From: Homalodisca vitripennis
Lineage: Eukaryota; Arthropoda; Insecta; Hemiptera; Cicadellidae
DNA length: 64,000 nucleotides
Direction: 5' to 3'
Assembly (NCBI RefSeq): GCF_021130785.1
Contig: NC_060211.1
Coordinates: 22,553,001-22,617,000 of the forward strand
How positions within the stretch are numbered: position 1 is the stretch's first letter; the number at the start of each line of letters is the position of its first letter. The notes beneath the pieces are model-generated. The model saw only the letters and a list, made by a program, of their open reading frames with translations. It did not search any database and had not been told where the DNA came from. A program made the translations under genes and the position numbers. This document shows, one piece after another, positions 36,796 through 47,288 of the stretch.

Positions 36796-37999
36796 ACGAA
36801 TATCTTTGCTGCAACGGTACGATATATTTGGCACACAGGTTCTAGTGTGTGTAAGCATATGTTCTACCTTATGTATATCCTATCCAAACAATTCTTGGGC
36901 TATTGAAGAACCCAGTGCAGATAAACTTTTTAATTTAAACCCTGTTTTTTACCTTTAGTTGTCTTTTTGAACACCTGTTTACTATTATGTTTTTATACAT
37001 GAAAGATAAGAAAGTTATTATTTAGAATATAAGATAAATTAAATACATAATAGAAAATAAAATATTAGGAAAACTAATAATTTTATAAAAATAAAGCTTA
37101 CCTACACAATAATAAGTATTTTACAAAAATCTTATCATTTCATTACCGTATTGCCACAAATAAACGATAATGCATCATCTTGAGTATTGGGTTGGGTTGA
37201 TAATGCGTATAAAAATATATAATAATACTTTTAATTATGAAAACATGAAAGAATTCCACAAACCTTTTTCGCGAGTTCGTTGAACACGTTTGTGATTAGT
37301 CTAATCTGATATTTGTTAATGCAATTGCTGTAATTTTGACTTGACAAAAGTATTAATTTACAAATAATATTAGTCTATCTTAGAATTCACAAATAGTAGC
37401 TTAGGTTCCTGGACTGCAAGTAATTCAGAGAGAATTGTAATAAAACCTGAATCCTTTGTTTAAAATTTGTTATTGACGATGGAAGGTTTGAAAGGATAAG
37501 AGGATTTCGGTCATTTGTTATCATTATATGTTACAAAGGTGTTATAGCTTTTGTTACATATAGTTTTTTCGGATGAAAAATATATATTATTATAATAAAA
37601 TACAATGCTATCAATTAACAAATACAATATATATATATATATATAAGTAGATAGTAATATGGGGTTCCTGGCGCACTTTCGGAGCCGACCGAAAAGCAAT
37701 GTAAAATACTGTTCAATGTACCATAAAGGAAGCTGAGAAATAACACAGCAAATCTCAATGAAAAATTAACCGAATCTACAGTCGTTCGTCTCCAAAAGCG
37801 ATCGGTACATTACTATCTACTCTGTGGAATGAAAAATTAACCAAATCTGAGCTTCTACTTTCTTAAGCTGTGCTTTGTAAAATGTTGTCAAATCTGCTAC
37901 GAATAAAGGAAAAATCTTAATAAAATTTAATCAATTTAAAACATTTTTACTAAAAACATACTGTACTTTAATAAAAAACTTTTCTACTAAATAAACAAC

Positions 38000-38530
38000 A
38001 TGAACTCACCCAAGCTCTCTTCAGTTTCTAGCATTTCAAAAACTTACAAAGAAAGACAATTTTAACGAGTTCAACGAATTACCAAAACATTTTAAAGAAC
38101 AGTTGATACTTTCCTTAAATGATACAGAATTCAAAGAACTTGTAGAGTCTTTTTGCAGAAAGAACGAAAACTGCACACGTGTACACACAAAAAACGAAAA
38201 AAATAAGGGATTACATATTTAATATAATTACGAAAGATATTGAAAAGAAAGTAAAAAATAAACAAACAGAGAGTTTTCATCGTTTTTTTTATGACATTTT
38301 TCCCATATTATACGTTCTTTCAAGATAATCAAGACTTAATTGATGAATTTCTTAGGAATTTTTGTGAGTATCAAGATTTATCAACACAATTCATTAAAGA
38401 GCATTATAGAATTTTTCTTATAGAATATAGCCACATTTTGTGTGAAACAAAACGTATTACTGTAGATAATATTCCATGTGATTCCTATGAAGAAAGACAC
38501 CAACTATGGTTTATCAAAACAGTACTATGA
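38000..38530 (+). pseudogene. Polinton TIR gene 2, left copy, frameshifted
   Basis: It begins MNSPKLSSVSSISK at 38,000, then breaks at about 38,060. It is readable in other frames as LILSLNDTEFKELVESF and, in the last 79 codons (38,291-38,530), as an open stretch ending DSYEERHQLWFIK. The same gene exists in the right TIR on the minus strand with breaks at different points, so the ancestral protein was probably about 175 aa. I do not recognise the family. It is an acidic/basic mixed soluble protein with no membrane segment. It converges with the OB-like gene, 36 bp separating the stops. Confidence 0.55.
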
Positions 38531-38566
38531 CGTGGGGAGGGACTGCAAGTTTTTAGAGTTAAGACT

Positions 38567-38872
38567 TTATTCTACAAAGTTAATTGTTATAATTTCTTTA
38601 TCTTTAATAGTCTTCTTTCCAGTAACAATCAAGTGTAATTTTTCATTTTTGTTTAATTCTTTAATCTTTTTCTCATCCAAAACAGTCAAAAATCTGTTCG
38701 GCAAGTGTACTTTACAATCTTCCAACTCGGCAATTATTGTAAACCCGAATTTATCTTTCATTTTCTCCAAATTCAAGATTCTATGTTTCTTCCTTTCTTC
38801 CAATTCATTTAACTTCTTATACTCTTTAAACTTACATTCTCCAATATCATTTAACTCTTTCAAGAACTCCAT
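38567..38872 (-). CDS. Polinton TIR gene 1, small OB-fold-like protein, intact copy
   Basis: This is an intact 101-codon gene starting MEFLKELNDIGECKFKEYKK. It has an N-terminal charged helix, then a beta-rich half with FGFTIIAELEDCKVHLPNRF and a C-terminal LHLIVTGKK strand. The pattern FG-x-x-I(I/L)-x-EL...V-x-LP-x-R-F resembles small single-stranded-DNA-binding/OB-fold-like proteins, but this is an inference from strand pattern only. The start carries the element's shared TTTTTCTATTTAAATGG signal. A second copy in the right TIR (54,196-54,505) has four 1-nt insertions, so this is the only intact TIR gene. Confidence 0.65.
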   Translation of the reverse strand: MEFLKELNDIGECKFKEYKKLNELEERKKHRILNLEKMKDKFGFTIIAELEDCKVHLPNRFLTVLDEKKIKELNKNEKLHLIVTGKKTIKDKEIITINFVE

Positions 38873-38893
38873 TTAAATAGAAAAAATTCAAAG

Positions 38894-39544
38894 TCAAAAA
38901 GTGCAAAACCATTTCTCGGTCGACCTTTTCTCCTCCCTCTGTCTCTTTCTCTCTCCCTCTCTTTTTATGCCTATGACACGATCACTTCCGCCGTTTATAG
39001 GCTAGGATCTATATTTCAGGCTAGAGAGAGAGAGAAGAGCGAGATACGGATAGTGAAATGGTTCCGGAATACGATCTGAATACTTCTGAACTTGGTGTTT
39101 CTCCGCTATGGCCACTCGCATTGAAACAGTTCAGAAGTAAACTTCCTAACCGATCAAACCGAATTCGCGGACATATATACTCAGCAACACAATACAACAG
39201 CCCATCGAGAAGTAAAAATTTAAGAAATTAATTTAAAATATAATTTGAAAATTACAAGTAACAAAATGTACGCATATTTAAAATAGGTAAAATTATCTAA
39301 CATTTTGAAAAAGAAAATGTTATAATAGTAAACGGGAACACAATTTTTATTCTTAAAAGCAAATCTGCATTACCGACATTTTAGTTCCGAAAGATTGCGC
39401 TGTGTGTATCAATGACAGTCGAGGTGTGCTACTACAGACCGACCATCACGATAATCGCTTCGCCGCCTGCGTCCATATCCGTAGTGATATCACGGCCGTG
39501 AGAGGCGCAATCGTTGGTTTACAAGCACCATTTAGTTAAATAAA
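38894..39544. other. Non-coding segment between left TIR and polymerase gene
   Basis: This 650-bp stretch has no open frame. It includes a pyrimidine-rich tract (38,928-38,966, CTCCCTCT/TCTCTC) and a purine tract (39,023-39,045, AGAGAGAGAGA), which could pair as an imperfect hairpin. Local GC content is higher than in neighbouring parts. It may hold promoter or replication signals, but no specific motif is recognised. Confidence 0.5.
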
Positions 39545-39557
39545 TTTTTCTATCTAA

Positions 39558-42500
39558 ATGGAGCGCGATAAAATATCATGTCCGTTCTGCAAAATAGAAA
39601 TTTTTAAGAAAAAAACTATGATCGCCATTATAATTCTAAAAGTCATGAAAAAAACAAGCAAATTTACAATAATGAACTAAATTATTTAAGACAGTGGGCT
39701 AGAGAAAATAAAATTGCCGATCACGAAAACATGTTTAATATTGAGAAATTACGTGAATTAAAGAGAAATTTCAAAGTTGAAAAGAAAAATCTCGACCTAT
39801 TTAATGATGAAAAACTTCATTCAATAGCTGAAAAGTTGGCTATCGGTACTAAACGATAAAACCAAGTCTGAAATGATCGAAGAAATTGATAAAACTCTTA
39901 AAGTAAAATCCGAAAATATCATTGATGTAGAAGTTTTATCCTCAATACACGGTCTTTTCAAGCAATACATTTTTAACAACAAACTTGAACGACAATTCCA
40001 TGTCAATTTACAAATATCTTTCAATTATGCGGTCAGAAATTAAAAGTTTAATCGAGAAATTTCAAGAAAATGTTAAAAATATGAAGGGCTATCTCTCTTT
40101 GGAATGTGAATACGAACGAACTTTAGTGAATGGTGAACCGCAAACATGTCTAATGTATTTTACTATCAAAGCAGACGAAATCTTTGACGTAAACGACTTT
40201 ATTACTAAGCAATTTAATAAATTAACACATCGAGAACAAACGAATAATCCAAATAAAGGTTCCGGATGGACATTTAAAAGTTGTAAACAACTAGTTTTGA
40301 GCCTTAACAAACACGAAATGATGAATGCAGGATCATACATCGATTTACCAAAGAATATCAAAGATAAAAAAGCTTGTATAAATATAAAAAATAGAGATGA
40401 TTTTTGCTTTATTTACTCAATAAGATGTGCTATTGAAAAACCAGAAAGAGACTGTGAACGTGTAAAGCAATACGAAAAATTTGTGAATGACGAAATATTT
40501 TCAGGTTTTGAGTATCCAATGTCTCTGAAAGATATACAAATATTTGAAAAACGAAGCTACAATTCCAAGTATAAGTATCCAACAATGTCTATCAATGTCT
40601 ACAGTTTTGATGAAAATATTAACATTGTTCCGTTACAAATTTCTGAAAAATATGACGCTGAAACAAACATTGATTTATTGTATGTTAAACAAGATGATAA
40701 ATCTCATTATGTTTTGATAACCGATTTAAATAAGCTTGTTTCTTCGCAGTTGTCTAAACATAAAGAAAGAAAATTTTTGTGTAGAAGATGTTTAAGCCAT
40801 TTTTACAAATCTGGAGATTTAACAGATCACTTAGAAATTTGTAAAAATCATGAAGTTTGTAAGCCAATTATGCCATTTCCAGGTCAAACAACTAAATTTA
40901 CTAATTATCAAAAGAAATTTAACCATCCGTACGTAATTTATATGGACTTTGAGAGCATATTAGAAAAAATTCCGACATGCAAGAACAATCCACAAAGATC
41001 GACTACAACCAAGATTCAGAGGCACATTCCTTATGGTTTTACTCTATATTTAGTGTCGAATGTGACCAATCGCATGTACAAACCGATATGTTATCGTGCC
41101 AAAAATGAAGAAGATTTGAAAAACGTCCCGACAAAATTGTTTGAAGAACTCAATAAATTATCGAAATACATAGCGAAAAAATATAATTCTAAGAACATGA
41201 AACCTATGAAATTGACAGAAGAAGAAGAAATTTCGTATCAAAATTCAAACGTTTGTCATATCTGTGAATGGTCTGCTTATGATGTTGGGTCAATTCAGTA
41301 TGGTTTTACTCCTGATAGTTGGAAAGATAAGAGTTATAATAAAGTGAGAGATCATTGTCATTTAACCGGCAAGTTTCGAGGCGCAGCTCATGCATGTTGC
41401 AATCTGAATTTGAAATTTCCACAAAACATTCCCGTTTTCTGCCACAATATGTCAAATTACGATACTCATTTGTACATAAAAGAATTGGCTAAACAATATG
41501 GAAATGTTGATTTGATTGCAAACACCGATGAAAAATATATAAATTATTCTGTAAATTCTGGATATGGCTATGAATTCGAAGGTGATAAGCCAAGAAAATT
41601 CATCAAGTTTTCGTTTGTAGACACGTTCAGATTCATGGCCTCGTCTATAGAAAAGTTAGCTAAAAATCTAAAGAGAGAAGACTTCAAACATACAAATCAT
41701 TTTATACAAGATGGACTGAATGAGATAATAGAAAGACAGCCAAATGACGACGACGAGATTTTTAAAATTCTATCTGGAAAAGGAATATTTCCCTATGAAT
41801 TTATCGACAGTATTGAAAAACTTGATTACACAGAAGAATTGAGAATTCAAGATTTCTATTCACTTTTGACAGATGAGAGCATATCTGAGAAAGATTTTCA
41901 ACACTACTTAAATGTTTGGAACAAATTAAAAGAGAAAAATCTAGGAAATTACTCTGATCTCTATAACATTCAAGATGTTCTATTGCTCGCTGATATCTTT
42001 GAAAATTTTAGGAATATTTGTTTGAATTGCTATAAGCTTGATCCGGCACACTATCTAACAGCTCCCAGTCTCGCATGGGACGCAATGTTAAAATTAACGA
42101 AAATTGAGCTTCAACTGATACACGATTACGATATGTATTTAATGATTGAAAAAGGTATTCGTGGAGGTATTTCTCAATGTATTAAACGATATGTGAAAGC
42201 AAATAACAAATATTTAAAAGATTTTGATAAGACAAAGCCCGAAAACTATTTACTCTATCTCGATGCAAACAACCTTTATGGGTATGGTCTTATGCAAAAA
42301 CTGCCGTTTAGTGATATCAAGTGGATGGATCCTAAAACGTATACAAAAGAAGAGTGGCAAGAAACAATTTTAGAACTCACTGGCGACGAAGATTATGGCT
42401 ATATTCTCGAAGTCGATCTTGGATATCCAACAAATTTACACGAACATCACAAGGATTTACCTCTTGCTCCAGAACATTTTAAAAAACAAACTTTGCACAA

Positions 42501-43498
42501 CTCTACTGGATAAAACTGAATACGTTGTTCATTCGAGAAATTTGAAGTTCTATTTGGAACAAGGTATGATTTTGAAACATGTGAATAGAGTTATTGCATT
42601 CGATCAGAAGCCTTTTATGAAAGAATACATTGATTTTAACACAAACATGAGAACCAAAGCTACAAGCGACTTTGAAAAGGACTTTTATAAGCTGATGAAC
42701 AACTCAGTTTTTGGAAAAAGTATGGAAAATGTGCGAAATAGATGTGATATCAAACTAGGAAATGAAGAATTTTCAATGAAACAAGCTAAGAAAACAAATT
42801 TCAAATGCTTTAACATCTTTGACGACAACTGTATAGCGAGTCACATGTACAAACAAAAGGTTAAATTTAACAAACCGATTTACATAGGATTTTCAGTTCT
42901 CGACCTCTCAAAATTGCTAATGTACGAGTTTTATTACAACAAATTAAAGAAGTTTGATCCAGATTTGAATCTGTGTTACATGGATACAGACAGTTATTTT
43001 CTAGAATTGAAACGAGATCCTTTTAAAATTATTAAAGAAAATATAGATGACTTTGATACAAGTGATTATCCAAAAGATCATGAATGTTTCACTACTAAAA
43101 ATAAGAAAGTCATAGGAAAATTCAAAGACGAACTAAATAGCGAAGTTTTAGAAGAATTTTGTGGTTTAAGGTCTAAGATGTACTCGTACAAATATCTAGA
43201 TAAAAACCCAGTTAGGTGTAAAGGAATTAAGAGAAGCGTTGTAAATAAAACAATAAATATCGAAAACTTGAAGAGATGTTTGTTCGAAGATAAAGAAGAA
43301 TTTAGGGAGATGACAGTCATCAAAAGTTATAAACATGAGTTGTACACTGTTACCATAAACAAGCTGGCACTGAACGCTAAAGATGATAAGAGAATTGTCC
43401 TAGAAAATAAGATCGATACAGTACCGTATGGCTATAAAAATGAAGCAAAATCTGATATATTAGACGAATTAAATAAACTTGGAAACTTTGATATGTAA
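39558..43498 (+). pseudogene. Protein-primed DNA polymerase B (pPolB), frameshifted
   Basis: This is the element's replicative polymerase. The likely start is ATG 39,558 in TTTTTCTATCTAAATGG. The first ~430 bp give a CPFC zinc-finger half and a SAP-like KTKSEMIEEI, split by frameshifts near 39,610, 39,860 and 40,030. The main frame then runs open to 42,513 and contains exonuclease motif I (YMDFES, 40,936-40,953), the DHCHLTGKFRGAAH block, CHNMSNYD (Exo II) and DTFRFMASSIEKL (Exo III area). Next come RGGISQCIKRY and palm motif A DANNLYG (42,262). After a break near 42,490 the second frame gives KLMNNSVFGK (motif B, ~42,690) and YMDTDS (motif C, ~42,980). The size of roughly 1,200-1,300 codons fits Polinton PolB. 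All catalytic motifs are intact and only reading frame is lost. Nearly no in-frame stops occur between breaks. Confidence 0.9.
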
Positions 43499-44510
43499 AT
43501 GGAAGATGATTTAATTCACTGTCACAAGTGTAAAAAGAAAACGAAAAATATAGATTCAAAAATCGTTTCAAACTCAAAATGGATTGTATAGAATTGCTGC
43601 AAAATGTTCAAAATGTAAGACAAACAAGAGTAAGTTTATAAAGAATCCAAATCCAAAACCTGTTAAGCAAGAATTGAAGACTAAAGATGAGATAGAGATT
43701 GAAGCTCGAGTAATTCATGCACCAGTACGAAAAAAGTTTAAAAAGAGAAAAATTATAACATTAGGAATTGACGATTTATGGGCAGCAGATTTAGTTATAA
43801 TGTCTAACTATTCAGATCAAAATGATGGATTTAAGTATATGTTAAATGTTATTGATACTTTCTCAAAATATGCTTGGTCAAGAGCTATCAAAAGAAAAAA
43901 CGGCAAGGATATTTCAAAAGCTTTCGAAGATATAGTAAAAGATGCCATAAGGATCAATCACAAACCTCCTAACCTACTTCATACAGATAAGGGTTTAGAG
44001 TTTAAAAATAAAGAATTTAACGATGTTTTGAGGAAATACAACATTAAGATTTATCATACTGAAAACGAAGAGAAATCAAGTATTGTAGAGAGATATAACA
44101 GAACTCAAAATGAGAGAATGAAAGTAATTTTTGAGATTAATAAAAACTTTAAATGGATCGATATTCTTCAAAAAATCGTAAACAATTATAACGATACAGT
44201 TCACAGCACAATCAAAATGAAACTGAAAGACGTAGATAAGGATGCAGAAAAGGAGTTATTAGAGACCGTTTTCAAGTATGTTCCACCTGAAATTCACACG
44301 AAAACTAAATTTAAAGTCAATGATCATGTAAGAATTGTTAGTAAAAAACAAACATTTTCGAACAAATATAAGAACAATTGGTCAAGAGAAATCTTTGTGA
44401 TTTATCAAATTAATTACACAGATCCTGTAACTTATAGTATAAAAGATTTAAATAATGAAGAAATAACCGGAAAGTTTTATGAATATGAATTGAAGAAGTC
44501 AAAACTGTAA
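43499..44510 (+). pseudogene. Retroviral-type integrase with N-terminal DUF5679-like zinc ribbon
   Basis: The polymerase stop TAA is directly followed by ATG (TAAATGG). The first frame reads MEDDLIHCHKCKKKTKNID and stops at 43,588, after which the next frame supplies CSKCKTNKSKFIKN. Together these are the two CxxC halves of a DUF5679-like zinc ribbon, interrupted by a frameshift at about 43,585. The remaining ~290 codons are an rve integrase: first Asp in LWAADLVI (43,788), second in LHTDKGLEF (43,986), Glu in SIVERYNRT (44,088), 33 residues apart, then a chromodomain/SH3-like C-terminus with FKVNDHVRIV and WSREIF. The catalytic domain is uninterrupted. It catalyses element insertion. Fusion of zinc ribbon to integrase could be real or the result of a lost stop. 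Confidence 0.85.
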
Positions 44511-44530
44511 TATAAATTTTCTATATATAA

Positions 44531-44915
44531 ATGGCGCATCAAAAGAAATGTACAAAGTGCAAAGAATTTAAAGATTTAAATGAATTTTATAAAGATAAAA
44601 ATAGGAAAGATGGAATGCATTATAATTGCAAAGATTGTGGAAAGGGAATATCATAAAGAATTATATGATAAAATAGAAAAATTAACTTTGGAAGATAAAG
44701 AATGTCTTAAATGTAAAGAAACTAAAAAAATTTCAGAGTTTAATAGTGATCACTATAGTAGAGATAAGAAAGACTCATATTGTAAAGATTGTGTAAAGAA
44801 GAATCTTCATAGATTATATTATGAAGATACTCAATGTGAATGTGGAAGAACTATAAAATGGTTAAATAATTATCAAAAACATTTACAAACCAAATATCAT
44901 AAGTTAAGAGTTTAA
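44531..44915 (+). pseudogene. Zinc-finger repeat protein, copy 1, frameshifted
   Basis: The start is ATG 44,531 in TCTATATATAAATGG. The first frame gives CTKCKEFKDLNEFY and DGMHYNCKDC, and stops at 44,656. The second frame continues with ECLKCKETKKISEF, SYCKDCVKK, CECGRTIKWLNNY and the end HLQTKYH. So the protein has two CxxC...(D/K)...CxDC fingers of the kind found in many phage and large-DNA-virus HNH/zinc proteins, and a C-terminal CxCG...H-x-x-T-x-x-H finger. The function is unknown; nucleic-acid binding is likely. There is one frameshift near 44,640. A decayed paralogue follows 34 bp downstream. Confidence 0.65.
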
Positions 44916-44948
44916 CATTTTCATCGTGTAATAATTTTTTCTATATAA

Positions 44949-45286
44949 ATGGAGTCTCAAAAGAAATGTACAAAGTGTCAAGAAGAGAATAGAAAAGACT
45001 GTTATTGTAAGGAATTATATGATAAAAATGGACAAATTAACTTTAGAAGAAAAAAATTGTTACTTTTGTAAAGAAATTAAAAATATTTCTGAATTTAAAT
45101 AACTGGCAGTATAGTAAAGATAGAAAAGATGCTTTTTGCAAAGATTGTGCTAAAAAAATTTTCAGCGAAAGTTATAAAAACGAAATGCCTTGTGAATATG
45201 AAAAAAAGATTTTACAATGGTTACCTAGTTATGCTAAACATTTACAAACAAAATATAATAAATCGAGAGTTTTTAGTAAAATTTAG
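44949..45286 (+). pseudogene. Zinc-finger repeat protein, copy 2, decayed
   Basis: It starts MESQKKCTKCQEENRKD from TCTATATAAATGG, almost the same 5' end as the gene at 44,531. The first finger lacks its second half by deletion. The rest is readable only in pieces over several frames (CKEIKNISEF, FCKDCAKK, WLPSYAKHLQTKY), and the CECG of copy 1 has become CEYE, destroying that finger. It is a tandem duplicate in advanced decay. Confidence 0.65.
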
Positions 45287-45288
45287 AA

Positions 45289-46070
45289 ACATTTTCATCG
45301 TGTAATTTAGATATTCTATAAATCAGTCGAGATTCTGCCATATTTGTAGTAAAATGATTTCCGTTGTATAAAATATTCAAAGATTCTTTCATTTGGTTAT
45401 ACAGATTGATAGAATTTGGTTCGTCATCAATGAACAAAATCTCAATTCAGGATAATTTATTTTAGATGTTTTAATCGGTTTGGTATTTCTCGTTTCTGAG
45501 CTCTGATAACGTAATAAGGCCATTCCCACATGTGATTCTTCTTAATTAACACAAAACATGGTGTTTTTTCTTATCAAAATCTTTACATACCATATCTCTC
45601 TTCATTAATTCCATTCGCAATTCTTGATTCTCTATTTTCAATGATTTCATTTCATCTTTAATTTGCAAGTGTTTAACTTCGTCCTCTAAATATTTAATCT
45701 TGTTTTCAAGTTTGTACTCACCAAATTTACGAATACTTGGCAAAACTTCTTCTAAAACCCAATCTTGAAACATTTCTGCTATCTTCGTTTTTGATTTCAG
45801 TATTAAAGAATATATGCCCGGTTCATTAATGAAAATAGTGTTTTTTTGAAAGTTTGAAGGTAAGAACGATTCGTTCCCCCCTTCTGAATCTATGTTATCG
45901 TAGCTTTTTTTATATTTGTCTTTAACGTGATCTCTAATCGCTTTCATCGTATTTTTAAATTCCAATATTTCTGCAATATCTTTTGCTTTAAACCAAAATT
46001 CATTATTTTCGTCAACAAATGTTAAAATTTCTTTATTATTGAATTTGAGTAGATTCACAACTGACTCCAT
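45289..46070 (-). pseudogene. Bro-N domain protein, C-terminus frameshifted
   Basis: An open frame of 174 codons runs from ATG 46,070 (TTTCTATCTAAATGG context). Residues ~5-100 form a Bro-N domain (FWFKAKDIAEILEFKNTMKA, INEPGIYSLILKSK, WVLEEVLPSIRKFGEYKLE), followed by a coiled coil (~105-160). After the stop at 45,546 the coding sense continues in shifted frames to ~45,290 (KNHMWEWPYYVIRAQKRE, then PNSINLYNQMKESLNILYNG), resembling the C-terminal region of baculovirus/insect Bro proteins. Bro proteins bind DNA and are common in large DNA viruses and some mobile elements. Two partial copies of the 5' half lie just upstream (46,091-46,512). Confidence 0.75.
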
Positions 46071-46090
46071 TTAGATAGAAAAGAAATTTA

Positions 46091-46369
46091 ACTAGTAATT
46101 TTTATTTCGAGAATAAAATCCAGATTCATTAATGAAAATAGTGTCAGGATGAAGATTTTGAAAGGGTCTATGGCATAGACTCTTGTAATTTATATATTTA
46201 AAGGCTATTTTCTCGTCATTATCAATATTATTTATGATAGCTTGTCTAGTATTTTCATATTCTAATACTTCTGCAACATCTTTAGCTTTAAACCAGATTA
46301 CATTGTTTTAGTCTACAATCGTTACAATGTCTTTGTTATTGAATGTAGGTCTACAACTGACTCCATTTA
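46091..46369 (-). pseudogene. Bro-N gene duplicate 1, decayed
   Basis: On the minus strand from a start at 46,366 (CAACTGACTCCATTTAAC), the text parallels the 5' half of the intact Bro-N frame. Recognisable pieces encode the KAKD and VLEY (for ILEF) segments and, at 46,110-46,130, INESG (for INEPG). Several internal deletions and stops are present. Confidence 0.6.
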
Positions 46370-46512
46370 ACTAGTAATTTTTATTTTTGAGAATAAAGCC
46401 CAGATTCATTAATGAAAACAGTGTTTTTTTGAAAGTTTGAAGGCCGGGGCGAATCACCCCTACCTTCAGAATGTATGTTTTCGAAGCTTTTTTTTATATT
46501 TTGGGGTCCATT
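46370..46512 (-). pseudogene. Bro-N gene duplicate 2, short remnant
   Basis: It repeats CTAGTAATTTTTATTT and GAGAATAAA from 46,091, then a segment matching the middle of the Bro-N gene (AGATTCATTAATGAAAACAG, TTTTTTTGAAAGTTTGAAGG). It ends against the stop of the neighbouring capsid-like gene. The tandem unit is about 280 bp. Confidence 0.55.
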
Positions 46513-47199
46513 TTATTCCTTTTTCAATCTTAAATATATTGTTGTTTTACTCTCATTATTTAATAGATTTCCTTCAGAGTCTTGAATAGTCAGAACGATT
46601 TTTTGAATTCTTTTAATATTTTTTCTAATTGGAATATAATCGATTTCATTCGGTTTTTCACTGATTTTTGATCCATAAGCAACATTTGGGAAAAAAGTGT
46701 ACAAAATTTCCGATTCTTTGTGAAGATGTTCGGTATGATTTTCAAAACTAGGTTCAACGAGATTGCAGTGCACTTCAATTACATCGAACGGTCTAAATTT
46801 TGGCGTTTTATTTCCTAAATATACCTGATTTGGCCCAATAGTTTCTTGAACAAACCCTAATAAATCTACAATAATTGCTGAAAACATTATTCTTACTGGT
46901 GATTTTATTTGAATTTTATTAGAGAGATAATTTTTTTGCATTTCAAACTTGTTTTCGTCAAAGTTTAAAGATTTATCTGATTGTTTGAATGTTTTCAGAT
47001 AATTTTTAAGGGAATTTTTTATTTGATCGAAGGTATAATATCCTTTGTTTAAACCATAATATTTTGTTATGTTCTTCTCACTAAATCCTATACAATAAGG
47101 AGAACTTTCACTAATATTTATTACAAAATTGTCAGAATAAAAACCGCTTAAACCGATAAAATAATTTGATTCTTCCTCTAGTGTAATAGGATGTTCCAA
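46513..47199 (-). CDS. Candidate minor capsid (penton) protein, start codon altered
   Basis: This is an uninterrupted 228-codon frame on the minus strand. The C-terminal half has the motifs I associate with Polinton penton-type single-jelly-roll proteins: FDVIEVHCNLVEPSFENH, ILYTFFPNVAYGSKISEKP, IDYIPI and a final KIVLTIQDSEGNLL...YLRLK strand pair. The N-terminus (ITLEEESNYFIGLSGFYSDN) also fits. The expected start is TTG in TTTTTAAACTTGGAACATCC, where other genes have TAAATGG, so the initiator ATG seems to have been lost by a small change. The next in-frame Met would remove much of the N-terminal half. It is divergent from the ATPase gene, 90 bp away. Confidence 0.6.
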   Translation of the reverse strand: MEHPITLEEESNYFIGLSGFYSDNFVINISESSPYCIGFSEKNITKYYGLNKGYYTFDQIKNSLKNYLKTFKQSDKSLNFDENKFEMQKNYLSNKIQIKSPVRIMFSAIIVDLLGFVQETIGPNQVYLGNKTPKFRPFDVIEVHCNLVEPSFENHTEHLHKESEILYTFFPNVAYGSKISEKPNEIDYIPIRKNIKRIQKIVLTIQDSEGNLLNNESKTTIYLRLKKE

Positions 47200-47288
47200 G
47201 TTTAAAAACTAATTTAGAGCTTTCTGAAGTCAACTTGAACAGCTTCATTTTCGCAAGCGTTGCTTCAAGATGAAAATCTTCTATTTAA

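Larger units (their letters stand above)
36164..38893 (+). repeat. Left terminal inverted repeat of the Polinton
   Basis: It is the reverse complement of 54,175-56,955 with few substitutions and scattered 1-nt indels, mostly in homopolymers. It contains a tRNA-like remnant (36,728-36,795), a segment resembling the 15-kb inverted repeat (37,458-37,530), a (TA)n tract (37,628-37,646) and two convergent genes (38,000-38,530 and 38,567-38,872). The inner boundary is set where similarity stops, just upstream of the second gene's start (CTTTGAATTTTTTCTA). Confidence 0.85.

Noticed and set aside
38478..38876. 132-codon plus-strand frame over the TIR gene
   Set aside because: It is the shadow of the intact minus-strand gene with a shared start signal; the composition is Ser/Phe/Leu-rich as expected for an antisense frame.
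43377..43577. 66-codon minus-strand frame over the polymerase end
   Set aside because: It is antisense to the PolB C-terminus and the zinc-ribbon start.
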